Notes under the pieces: model-generated
The model's input: the letters and a program-made list of their open reading frames with translations, nothing else
What the model was told of the DNA's origin: nothing
Databases searched by the model: none
Shown here: piece after piece, positions 37,210-45,205 of the stretch
Layout: the number at the start of each line of letters is the position of its first letter
Numbering within the stretch: the first letter of the stretch is position 1
Made by a program: the position numbers and the translations under genes
Assembly (NCBI GenBank): GCA_905234535.1
Contig: CAJOII010000003.1
Location: forward strand, 1 to 49,543
Source of the DNA: an uncultured Ruminococcus sp.
GTDB lineage: Bacteria; Bacillota; Clostridia; Oscillospirales; Acutalibacteraceae
Length of the DNA: 49,543 nucleotides
Direction of reading: 5' to 3'

Positions 37210-37683
37210 ATGGATTTTCGAAAGATGAGGCGCTTTAAGCAGCAGCTGAGCGACGAAGAATGTGTCAGAATATTAACTCAGGAGAAACGCGGCGTGTTGG
37301 CGCTTATCGGCGACGGCGGCTATCCCTATGCCGTGCCGATGGACTTTGTCTATGATAACGGCGCAGTATACTTCCACAGCGCCAAAGAGGGACACAAGAT
37401 CGACGCGCTCTCATCATGTGAGAAGCTAAGCTTCTGTGTCGTGACAAAGGGCGAGAAACCCGATGAAGACTGGGCGTACTATGTCAGGAGCGTGATCGTC
37501 TTCGGCAGAGGAAGAATGATCTCGGATGACGAGGAGAAGATCTCCGCTCTTCGTCTGCTCGGCAACAAGTACTACCCTTCTTCACAAGAAGTCGAGGAAG
37601 AGATCCTCAAAGACGGCGACAGAGCCGCGGTCATCGCGCTTTCTATCGAGCATATGACCGGCAAAAAAGTCCATGAAAAATAG
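37210..37683 (+). CDS. Pyridoxamine 5'-phosphate oxidase-like (NimA-type) flavoprotein
   Basis: 157 aa split-barrel FMN-binding protein of the NimA/PNPOx-like group. Seen: RGVLALIGDGGYPYAVPMDF, VYFHSAKEGHKIDAL, CVVTKGEKPDEDWAYYVRSV and VFGRGRM, which are the usual flavin-contact segments. AAGGAGG precedes the ATG. Family members reduce nitroimidazoles or handle unknown flavin or heme substrates; nothing here fixes the substrate, and drug resistance should not be assumed. The thioesterase gene follows after 8 bp. Confidence 0.85.
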   Translation: MDFRKMRRFKQQLSDEECVRILTQEKRGVLALIGDGGYPYAVPMDFVYDNGAVYFHSAKEGHKIDALSSCEKLSFCVVTKGEKPDEDWAYYVRSVIVFGRGRMISDDEEKISALRLLGNKYYPSSQEVEEEILKDGDRAAVIALSIEHMTGKKVHEK

Positions 37684-37691
37684 GTGATATA

Positions 37692-38411
37692 ATGGCAGAA
37701 AAATTAGTGAGAGACAGCATCATCCCCATCAGCAGATGTGACTTTGACGGCGTGCTCGGGATCCCCGAGACCTTCTCGCTCTTTATGGATCTTGCGACAG
37801 AGCACGCGTGCTCGATCGACCTCGGCATCGGCACTCTCGGAAAAAAGGGTCTCTTCTGGCTCGCGGTGAGAACGCGGATCAAGTTCTTCAGAAGACCCAA
37901 AATTGAAGAAAAGGTCACCCTCTCCACCTGGCCACAGAAGCCGTTTAGGATGCGTAACGACCGCTCCTATCTGATCAGTAAGGACGATGAACATCTGGTC
38001 GAGGGCAAGACCGAGTGGGCGGTGCTCGATACCGAGACGAATAAACTCATCAGAGCGGAGCAGATCTATCCCGAGGGGCTTATCTTTGAAGAAGCGGTGT
38101 TCTCAGATCCGTTCGAACGGGTCAGAGATACCTTTGAAGAAGCGGACAAATTCGCCGAATACACCATCCGCTCGACCGACATCGATCTCGGCGGGCATAT
38201 GAACAACTCAGCCTACCTCCGGGCGCTGTTCTCGTCGCTCTCAAGAGAGGATCGAAAATCGGCGGAGATCTCGGAGATCGATGTACGCTTCGTCACCCCG
38301 TCCTATGAGGGCGAGACCCTCTCTTTGTACCGAAGAACAAACGAGAACAAGACTGAATACGCAATGAAAACCCAAGACGGCGCGACCGTGCTCTTGGTAT
38401 CTGTTTGGTGA
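37692..38411 (+). CDS. Acyl-ACP thioesterase
   Basis: 239 aa double hot-dog thioesterase of the bacterial acyl-ACP type, releasing free fatty acids from acyl carrier protein. Seen: LMDLATEHACSIDLG, GLFWLAVRTRIKFFRRP, KVTLSTWPQKPFRMRNDRSY in the N-terminal hot-dog and DIDLGGHMNNSAYLRALF in the second, which includes the His-Asn pair of the catalytic region. AGGTGAT lies before the ATG. Located in the operon with a membrane-anchored hydrolase. Confidence 0.88.
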   Translation: MAEKLVRDSIIPISRCDFDGVLGIPETFSLFMDLATEHACSIDLGIGTLGKKGLFWLAVRTRIKFFRRPKIEEKVTLSTWPQKPFRMRNDRSYLISKDDEHLVEGKTEWAVLDTETNKLIRAEQIYPEGLIFEEAVFSDPFERVRDTFEEADKFAEYTIRSTDIDLGGHMNNSAYLRALFSSLSREDRKSAEISEIDVRFVTPSYEGETLSLYRRTNENKTEYAMKTQDGATVLLVSVW

Positions 38412-38416
38412 ATGAT

Positions 38417-39352
38417 ATGAAAGTGATACTGATCATCCTTTTGATACTGATCCTGATCTTTCTGATCGGAGAATATTATATCTACCTGAGAATTTTCAAG
38501 AACAACCGCAAGAAACCGCTCCCCGAGGGACACTTCGGCGACGGCGAGTTTGATCAGAAGATCAAAGAGATGACCGAGGCGCTGGATGAGATCCCCTGTG
38601 AGCGGATCCGCGCCACCGCCTATGACGGTTTGAGACTCTGCGCGAGATACTACGAGGGGACAGACCCCGTGAATGTGGACATCTGCTTCCACGGATACAA
38701 GGGCTCCGCAACCCGCGACTACTGCGCGATCGGAAAATATCTGATCGACAAGGGACATCAGGTGATCCTCGTCCACGAGAGAGCGCACTCAAAATCCGAG
38801 GGCAGAACCATCTGCTACGGCATCAAGGAGCGCTATGATGTCCTGACATGGGTCAACTACGCTATCCGCCGCTTCGGCGAGAATATCCGCATCAACATCT
38901 ACGGTATCTCGATGGGCGGCGCTACGGTGCTGATGGCGTCGGGGCTCGATCTGCCCGATAATGTCACGGCGATCCTCGCGGACTGTCCCTACTCCTCGGC
39001 GCAGGATGTCATCAACAACACCGCTCATGATATGGGCCTGCCGGATAAGGCGCTCTCTCCCTTCATCTATCTTGCGGGGCTGATCTACGGCTCGGTCAAT
39101 ATCAAGAAGACCACCGCTGCAGAAGAGGTGAAGAAGACCAAAGTCCCGATCCTGATTATCCACGGAGACGCGGACACCTTGGTCCCGCCCTATATGAGCG
39201 AAGAGGTCGAGAAGGCGAACCCCGACATGGTCGAGCGCCATCTGATCAAGGGAGCCGATCACGGGATCAGCTACATGGTCGACAAAAAGCGATACTTGGA
39301 GATCGTCGAAGCATTTCTCGCCCGGGTCAACGCACAGGAAAAAGCAGAATAA
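38417..39352 (+). CDS. Membrane-anchored alpha/beta hydrolase
   Basis: 311 aa. An N-terminal hydrophobic anchor (residues 2-20, KVILIILLILILIFLIGEY) precedes an alpha/beta hydrolase domain: ICFHGYKGSA, nucleophile Ser in IYGISMGGATV, Asp in IIHGDADTLVPP and His in GADHGISY. ATG 38417 is preferred over the in-frame TTG 38405 and GTG 38408 that overlap the thioesterase stop; ribosome site is weak. Probably an esterase or lipase-like enzyme on the outer face of the membrane. Substrate unknown. Confidence 0.85.
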   Translation: MKVILIILLILILIFLIGEYYIYLRIFKNNRKKPLPEGHFGDGEFDQKIKEMTEALDEIPCERIRATAYDGLRLCARYYEGTDPVNVDICFHGYKGSATRDYCAIGKYLIDKGHQVILVHERAHSKSEGRTICYGIKERYDVLTWVNYAIRRFGENIRINIYGISMGGATVLMASGLDLPDNVTAILADCPYSSAQDVINNTAHDMGLPDKALSPFIYLAGLIYGSVNIKKTTAAEEVKKTKVPILIIHGDADTLVPPYMSEEVEKANPDMVERHLIKGADHGISYMVDKKRYLEIVEAFLARVNAQEKAE

Positions 39353-39360
39353 AAAACGAC

Positions 39361-39392
39361 AGGCAGCGGGTTAAAAGAATCCGCTGCCTTTG
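39361..39392 (+). terminator. Terminator of lipoprotein-hydrolase operon
   Basis: AGGCAGCGG/CCGCTGCCT perfect 9 bp stem with an 11 nt loop, then TTTG, 9 bp after the hydrolase stop. Confidence 0.85.
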
Positions 39393-39445
39393 TATTATTA
39401 TCCTTTGATAAGAAGCCTGTTTTTTTATCTCTCATCCATCATTAT

Positions 39446-39477
39446 AAAAGCGGTACAACCGAAGCTGTACCGCTTTT
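39446..39477 (-). terminator. Terminator of the large dockerin gene
   Basis: AAAAGCGGTACA/TGTACCGCTTTT perfect 12 bp stem with an 8 nt loop, 17 bp beyond the stop on the minus strand. Confidence 0.85.
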
Positions 39478-39493
39478 CGTTATGCTTTTTATA

Positions 39494-42400
39494 TCAATAA
39501 TCGACTTCTTCACCGGATTCGGTGATCGCCTGTCTGACCTCTTCTTCAGAAAGGCCTAATTTCTCGGCGATGGGATCGATGATCTCTTTGTCGGTCTGCT
39601 TCGTGAACTCACGGGCGTTCGCTAAGCCCAGAGGATCTGAGAGGAAGCTGACGAACATCTTGTAGGGAGTGGTGTCGGGAGCGCAGGCGGTGCCGATGAC
39701 ATTACCGATCGAAGAGATTGCGAGCACGGGACCGTACTTGGTCTTGTCCGCGTTTCTGTAGTAAGCGGTGAAGGACTTCTTATTGGAGTCGACCGGATTC
39801 TCGGTTTTCTCATCCACACAGTAGACGGTGTCGCCGTAGCAGGACTGATCAAAGAAGATCTGATAGGTCTCTGCGCCCTCGTCGGTGGAGAAGATGATAC
39901 AGTACATCACGCCCTCCTCGAGGGTGATGCCCTGCTTGTCAAGGTCATATGCCCAGATGCCTTCGCCCTGATCGGTGCAGCGCTCTTTCTTGACCTGCCA
40001 CTCAAAGAAGCTGTCGCCGCCGTACTTCCAGATATGCGCGAAGATGCGCTTGTAGCTGCCGAGGTCGGTAGAATTCGCGTCGAAATAGATGATGGGATCC
40101 TTCGGCTCAGCGGGCTCGGTCGGGGCATCGGTCGGGGCATCGGTCGGAGCTTCGGTCGGGTCAGGTGTCGGATCCTGTGTGGGAGCTTCGGTCGGAACGG
40201 GCTCGGTAGGCTCTGAGGGCTTGAGCGGGGTACCGTCGATATTGCACAGAGAAGCCAAGAACTTCTGGATGATGGTGACATCTCTGATGGTCGCTTTGTC
40301 ATCGCCGTCGACATCCGCCGCCTTGAGGTCGATCCTGTCTTCTGTGATCATGGACGCGAGCCATCTCTGGATGATGGTAGCGTCGGTGATCTCCACCTTG
40401 CCGCTGCGGTCGGCGTCGCCGAGGACGAACGGCTTCTCGGTGGGAGCCTGTGTGGGAGCTTCGGTCGGCTCTGTCGGAGCCTGAGTAGGTCCGTCGGTCG
40501 GAACCGCGGTAGGAACCTCTGTGGGAACTTCGGTGGGTTTATCGGTCGGAAGCTCAGACGGTCTTGTGGTCGGGAATTCCGTGGGAGGTTCGGTCGGCAC
40601 AAAGGTCGGCTCTTCGGTGGGCTCATCGGTCGGGATCACGGTGGGCTCTTCGGTAGGAGCTTCGGTCGGATCGGGATCCGCGGAGTGATCGTGGTCGGGG
40701 TTGAGACAGTTGTGCTTGATATCCTTCTCGCCGTTCGCGACCAAACCGTAGCAGCCGCCCTCATAGTAATAGTACCAGTCGCCGCCGCAGGTCTGCGCAC
40801 CGGAGTACGAGTTGACGGAGACCTTGTCGGGGTTGACGATCCAGATCATGTTGTCGTAGTTCTCGAGACCCTCGGGGAAGTTATCGTCGTCGCCGGGATC
40901 CAAGCTCTCTAACGAGATGTTCTTTGTCTGCGCTCTCAGGTAGAACAAGGGATTATTCTCGCCGCTTGTACCGCCGTCGATGCCGTTGTTCCAGATGATG
41001 ACGGAAACTCCCTGAGGCACATCGGCATAGAAGATATTGTCGGTGCCCTCTAACTTGTCAGCCTTGTAGCCGGGCCACTTATCGGGCTTCGGGAAATCAC
41101 CCTTTGACCAGTAATAGATACCGGCGATATCTTTGTTATATTCGTTGATCCATGAAGGCGCCTTCTCCTCGGAGTCGGTCTTTACGGGGCCGTTCACGCC
41201 ATCGGGGATCTGGAAGTAATATCTGTAGGTAGGAACATCTACCCCGTTCTCTGCTTCATACGAAGCGATCGCGTCGGAGATATTCTCAGAGACGATTCTG
41301 TCAGAATAATCCGCGGTGGGTTCTTCGGTAGGAGCTTCAGTCGGCTCTTCGGTAGCCACAGAGGGTTCTGTGGTGGGGATCTCGGTGGGTTCTTCGGTCA
41401 CGACCTCAGTCGGTTCCTCGGTCGGCTCCGCGGTGGGATCCACGACTTCTTCGCCTGCGACATAGATGCAGTTATAGAACCAGTCGTCGCCGCCGTCTAA
41501 GTTCGGACGGAAGTAGATGGTATAAGTACCGTTCGCGGTGATCTCGCCGTTCTCGCCGTAATTGTTGCCCATGCCGTCGGGATACCAGGATCTCTCGCCC
41601 TCGGATTCTACAACACACTTGAACTGAGAATCGGTGGTAAGATCCATGGTGAAGGAGTACTCGGTAGTATCGGCTTCCTCGTTCAGAGTCATCTCATAGG
41701 CTTCGTTGACAGTCCAATCGGTCATGTTGCCGACTACATAGATCTTTTTCTCGGATACGGGAGCAGCGGTAGGCTCTTCGGTCGGTTCGTCGGTTGTGAT
41801 CTCTGTGGGCTCTTCGGTCACGATCTCAGTCGGCTCATCGGTGGGTTCTGCGGTAGGCTCTTCGGTCACGATCTCGGTCGGCTCTTCAGTGGGATCTGCG
41901 GAGTGATCGTGGTCGGGGTTGAGACAGTTCTCTTTGACATCTTCTTCGCCGCCCGCGACTAAGCCGTAACAGCCGCTGCCATAATAATAATACCAGTCGC
42001 CGCCACAAGTCTGCGCGCCGGAGAAGGAGTTGACGGAGACCTTGTCGGGATTGACGATCCAGATCATGTTGTCGTAGCTCTCAAGACCGTCGGGGAAGTT
42101 ATCGTCGTCGCCTTCATCCAAGCTTTCGACCTTGATGTTGGCGGTCTGCGCTCTCAAGAAGTAGAGGGGGTTGGTGTTGTCGGTACCGCCGTCGATACCG
42201 TTGTTCCATATGATGGTGGAAACATTCTGAGGCACATCGGCATAGAAAAGGTTATCTACGCCTTCGACCGCCTCGGCGACATAGCCTGTCCAAGCGGAAG
42301 GTGTCGGGAAATCTCCCTTCGCCCAGTAGTAGATGCTGCACAGGCCCTCGTTGTACTCATTGATCCACGAGGGAGCCTTGGAGCCTGCTTCGCCCTTGGC

Positions 42401-42616
42401 GTCGGTCTCGGATTTCACCGGGCCGTTTGTGCCGTCGGGGATCTGGAAGTAATATCTGTAGGTAGGTACCTTTACCTCGTTCTCCGCTTCATAAGCCGCG
42501 ATCGCGTCAGAGATCTTCTCGGCCTGTTCGTCAAAAGCGGAGAAAGCGCTTGCAGATATCACTGTCATCGATACGACAAGCATCACTGCGAGTAAAATGC
42601 TGACAATTCTTTTCAT
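39494..42616 (-). CDS. Large secreted dockerin protein with duplicated module
   Basis: 1040 aa from ATG 42616, preceded by AGGAG and starting the signal peptide MKRIVSILLAVMLVVSMTVI. Order: module A1 (about 36-239), Pro/Thr/Glu-rich linker (240-286), a beta-rich module at 291-387 (VVGNMTDW, TYTIYFRPN) that resembles starch-binding-type modules, linker (393-436), module A2 (about 447-646), linker (648-728), type I dockerin (about 732-795; GDADRSGKVEITDATIIQRW and ADVDGDDKATIRDVTIIQKF, both with Ca-loop acids), linker (801-838), and a C-terminal module (839-1040) shared with the next gene. No glycosidase catalytic motif is recognised. Probably a cell-surface or cellulosome/amylosome-like binding component. 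Confidence 0.85.
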   Translation of the reverse strand: MKRIVSILLAVMLVVSMTVISASAFSAFDEQAEKISDAIAAYEAENEVKVPTYRYYFQIPDGTNGPVKSETDAKGEAGSKAPSWINEYNEGLCSIYYWAKGDFPTPSAWTGYVAEAVEGVDNLFYADVPQNVSTIIWNNGIDGGTDNTNPLYFLRAQTANIKVESLDEGDDDNFPDGLESYDNMIWIVNPDKVSVNSFSGAQTCGGDWYYYYGSGCYGLVAGGEEDVKENCLNPDHDHSADPTEEPTEIVTEEPTAEPTDEPTEIVTEEPTEITTDEPTEEPTAAPVSEKKIYVVGNMTDWTVNEAYEMTLNEEADTTEYSFTMDLTTDSQFKCVVESEGERSWYPDGMGNNYGENGEITANGTYTIYFRPNLDGGDDWFYNCIYVAGEEVVDPTAEPTEEPTEVVTEEPTEIPTTEPSVATEEPTEAPTEEPTADYSDRIVSENISDAIASYEAENGVDVPTYRYYFQIPDGVNGPVKTDSEEKAPSWINEYNKDIAGIYYWSKGDFPKPDKWPGYKADKLEGTDNIFYADVPQGVSVIIWNNGIDGGTSGENNPLFYLRAQTKNISLESLDPGDDDNFPEGLENYDNMIWIVNPDKVSVNSYSGAQTCGGDWYYYYEGGCYGLVANGEKDIKHNCLNPDHDHSADPDPTEAPTEEPTVIPTDEPTEEPTFVPTEPPTEFPTTRPSELPTDKPTEVPTEVPTAVPTDGPTQAPTEPTEAPTQAPTEKPFVLGDADRSGKVEITDATIIQRWLASMITEDRIDLKAADVDGDDKATIRDVTIIQKFLASLCNIDGTPLKPSEPTEPVPTEAPTQDPTPDPTEAPTDAPTDAPTEPAEPKDPIIYFDANSTDLGSYKRIFAHIWKYGGDSFFEWQVKKERCTDQGEGIWAYDLDKQGITLEEGVMYCIIFSTDEGAETYQIFFDQSCYGDTVYCVDEKTENPVDSNKKSFTAYYRNADKTKYGPVLAISSIGNVIGTACAPDTTPYKMFVSFLSDPLGLANAREFTKQTDKEIIDPIAEKLGLSEEEVRQAITESGEEVDY
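40679..41278 (-). repeat. Internal repeat module A2 of large dockerin gene
   Basis: Encodes residues about 447-646, near-identical in many stretches to A1 (41902-42511): PTYRYYFQIPDG, FYADVPQ, IIWNNGIDGGT, YDNMIWIVNPDKVSVNS, SGAQTCGGDWYYYY, CLNPDHDHSADP. Confidence 0.9.
41902..42511 (-). repeat. Internal repeat module A1 of large dockerin gene
   Basis: Encodes residues about 36-239, duplicated as A2 at 40679-41278; see that entry for shared segments. Confidence 0.9.
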
Positions 42617-42754
42617 AGCTTTTCTCCTAACTATTATTTTTTCCGAGAACAAAGCAGAACAAATCGGTTCTTCCCTGAAAAAGACGGATTCATCCTGCTT
42701 TTATTCACGGTTTATTCTCCTGATAATCAGTGTTTGCCAAATGGTTAAATGATG

Positions 42755-43723
42755 TTATGCCTGATCCGGTGTGGAGGGTTTGTTGCCGTCGAGATCGCAA
42801 ATGCCCGCTAAGAACTTCTGGATGCGGGTCGCGTCGATGATGGAGACGGTGCTGCGGCCGGTTACCTTTGCGGCGTCGAGATCGATAGCGTCCTCTGTGA
42901 TCAACTGAGCGAGGTATCTCTGGATAACGGTCGCGTCGACGATGTCGAGCTTACCGTCGCGGTTCGCGTCACCGTGGACAGGCTTCGGTTCATCGGGAGT
43001 AGCGGGCTGTGTCGGAGCTTCTGTGGGAACTTCTGCGGGAGCCCAATCAACATCCGCGTCCGCTTCGATGATCGCCTGGATGACCTGCTCGTTAGTAAGG
43101 CCCAATCCCGCAGCGATAGCACTGATGAGCTCCTGATCAGACTTGTTGGAGAACTCACGCGCGTTTTCCAAAGTATCCTTTAAGAAGTTTATGAACATAT
43201 CATAAGGGGTGGTGTCGGGCGCGCAGGCGGTACCGACGACATTACCGATCGAGGTGATCGCAAGCACGGGACCGTATTTGGTCTTGTCCGCGTTCTTCCA
43301 GTAGGTGGTCTCGGACTTCTTGGAGGAGTCTACGGGATTCTCGGTCATGGTGCCGTCACAGTAGAGGGTGTCGCCGAAGCAGGAGGTGTCCATAAAGCAC
43401 TGGTAGGTCTCTTTGTTGTTGTCGTCAGAGAAGATGACACAGTACATCTGACCCTCTTCAAGGGTGATGCCCTTCGAGGCGAGATCATAGCTCCATGTAC
43501 CGTCGCCGTTATCGGTGCAGCGTTCTTTCTTTGTCTGCCAGTCGAAGAAGCCGCTGCCGCCGTATGCCCAAACATGGCAGAAAATGCGGCTGTATCCCTC
43601 CCAGCCGGATGACTGAACATCAAAAGTAATGACGGGATCCTTCTCCTCAGCGACCGCTGTGATCGCTAAGACGGAGACGATCATCATGACCGCGAGGATG
43701 ATGGCTGTTAGTTTTTTGACCAT
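42755..43723 (-). CDS. Small secreted dockerin protein
   Basis: 322 aa from ATG 43723 (preceded by AAGGAG; upstream in-frame ATGs lie before the promoter). Signal peptide MVKKLTAIILAVMMIVSVLA; then a module of about 200 aa (29-227) homologous to the C-terminal module of the larger protein (YSRIFCHVWAYGG, KKERCTDNGDGTWSYDL, TSIGNVVGTACAPDTTPY); short Pro/Thr linker; dockerin at 250-312. The first calcium loop is good (GDANRDGKLDIVDATVIQRY), but the second reads AKVTGRSTVSIIDATRIQKF and has lost the acidic ligands. Transcribed ahead of the large dockerin gene. Confidence 0.85.
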   Translation of the reverse strand: MVKKLTAIILAVMMIVSVLAITAVAEEKDPVITFDVQSSGWEGYSRIFCHVWAYGGSGFFDWQTKKERCTDNGDGTWSYDLASKGITLEEGQMYCVIFSDDNNKETYQCFMDTSCFGDTLYCDGTMTENPVDSSKKSETTYWKNADKTKYGPVLAITSIGNVVGTACAPDTTPYDMFINFLKDTLENAREFSNKSDQELISAIAAGLGLTNEQVIQAIIEADADVDWAPAEVPTEAPTQPATPDEPKPVHGDANRDGKLDIVDATVIQRYLAQLITEDAIDLDAAKVTGRSTVSIIDATRIQKFLAGICDLDGNKPSTPDQA

Positions 43724-43760
43724 AAAATATATCTCCTTTTGAAATTTTTTGTGCAAAACC

Positions 43761-43789
43761 ATTATACTACATCCCTTTGTGTTTTTCAA
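43761..43789 (-). promoter_or_regulatory. Promoter of the dockerin genes
   Basis: TTGAAA (43789-43784), 17 bp spacer, TATAAT (43766-43761), 38 bp before the small dockerin ATG. Confidence 0.85.
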
Positions 43790-43832
43790 TAAAAAGTTCC
43801 AATTTTTTGGGGTCAATTTTTATGCCTTTTCC

Positions 43833-43861
43833 TTGCACAATCCGCTTATTTATGATATACT
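43833..43861 (+). promoter_or_regulatory. Promoter of purA
   Basis: TTGCAC (43833-43838), 17 bp spacer, TATACT (43856-43861). No purine riboswitch fits in the short leader of about 40 nt. Confidence 0.82.
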
Positions 43862-43907
43862 TTTCATTTAGAAAAAGAATCCTTATATCTAATCGGGAGG
43901 TATGAAA

Positions 43908-45182
43908 ATGTCTAACTGCGCGATCGTCGGCATCAACTGGGGCGACGAAGGAAAAGGCAGGATGGTGGATCTGATCTCGTCGGACTATGATATCGTCGTA
44001 CGGTATCAGGGCGGCGGCAACGCGGGTCACACCGTCATCAACGAATACGGCAAGTTCTCTCTGCATCTGCTGCCCTCGGGCATCTTTCGAAAGGATGTCA
44101 TCAGCGTCATCGGAAACGGTGTCGCCTTGGATCCCGAGAGTCTGGTCACAGAGATCGACTATGTCAGAGAGAAGGGGATCGAGCTTTCTCCTCAAAACCT
44201 CAAGATCAGCGACCGCGCGTCTCTGCTCATGCCGTGGCACAAGGAGCTCGACTGCTTAGAAGAGCAGCGCCTCAAGGACAAGGCGTACGGCTCGACCAAG
44301 CAGGGCATCGCGCCCTTCTACTCGGACAAGTTTCAGAAGAAGACGATGCTCGCGGGAGAACTCAGGGATGAAAAGAGCTTCTTTGACCGCGTCACGCCGA
44401 TCATGGAGTGGAAGAATCTGACCCTTAAGAATGTTTACGGCGCAGAGCCTTTTACCTATGAAAAGCTCAAGGCGTGGTATGATACCTACGCATCACGCAT
44501 CATCCCCTACCTCACCGATACCGAAGAATTTTTTGACAGCGCGATGACGGAGCAAAAGAACATCCTCTTCGAAGCGCAGCTGGGAGCTCTTCGGGACATC
44601 GACTTCGGTATCGTTCCCTATACCACCTCTTCGTCCACGATCGCCTCCTACGCGCCGATCGGCGCGGGCGCGCCCGCGATGAAGATCGACCGTGTGCTCG
44701 GCGTCGTCAAGGCGTACTCCACCTGTGTGGGCGAGGGACCCTTCGTCTGTGAATGGTCGGGCGACAAGGCGGAACGCCTGAGAGAAGAAGGTATGGAATA
44801 CGGCGCCAAGACCGGCAGACCCAGAAGAGTCGGCCCTCTCGATATCGTTGCCACCCGCTACGGCGTCAAGGCGCAGGGCGCCACGGAGCTCGCCGTCACC
44901 AAGATGGATATCTTAAGCTTCATGGATGAGATCCCCGTATGCGTCAGGTATGAGCTCGACGGTAAAGAATCCGACCGCTTCCCCTTCCCCTCCCGTCTCG
45001 ACGACGCGAAACCCGTCACCGAATACCTCAAGGGCTGGAAGACGGATATCAGCGGCATCAGACGCTTTGAAGACCTGCCCAAAGAGGCAAGGGACTATAT
45101 CCTCTACATCGAGGACAAGGTCGGCTGCTTTGTCAAATATATCTCCGTTGGCGCCGAGCGCGACGCGATCATCATCCGATAA
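43908..45182 (+). CDS. purA: Adenylosuccinate synthetase
   Basis: GTP-dependent ligation of IMP and aspartate, first step of the AMP branch. ATG 43908 (424 aa) is chosen because GGGAGG is 7 nt upstream; ATG 43902 is too close to it. Seen: IVGINWGDEGKGRMVD (P-loop), VRYQGGGNAGHTV with the catalytic His, STKQGIAPFYSDK, and TGRPRRVGPLDIVATRYG near the C-terminus. The purB gene follows after 23 bp. The family is otherwise highly conserved and no key residue appears missing. Confidence 0.97.
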   Translation: MSNCAIVGINWGDEGKGRMVDLISSDYDIVVRYQGGGNAGHTVINEYGKFSLHLLPSGIFRKDVISVIGNGVALDPESLVTEIDYVREKGIELSPQNLKISDRASLLMPWHKELDCLEEQRLKDKAYGSTKQGIAPFYSDKFQKKTMLAGELRDEKSFFDRVTPIMEWKNLTLKNVYGAEPFTYEKLKAWYDTYASRIIPYLTDTEEFFDSAMTEQKNILFEAQLGALRDIDFGIVPYTTSSSTIASYAPIGAGAPAMKIDRVLGVVKAYSTCVGEGPFVCEWSGDKAERLREEGMEYGAKTGRPRRVGPLDIVATRYGVKAQGATELAVTKMDILSFMDEIPVCVRYELDGKESDRFPFPSRLDDAKPVTEYLKGWKTDISGIRRFEDLPKEARDYILYIEDKVGCFVKYISVGAERDAIIIR

Positions 45183-45205
45183 ACGAGATCTTCACGGAGG
45201 ACATT

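Noticed and set aside
40430..40690. CRISPR or VNTR array on the plus strand
   Set aside because: This is the coding sequence of Pro/Thr linkers (PTEAPTEEPT type) in the large dockerin protein.
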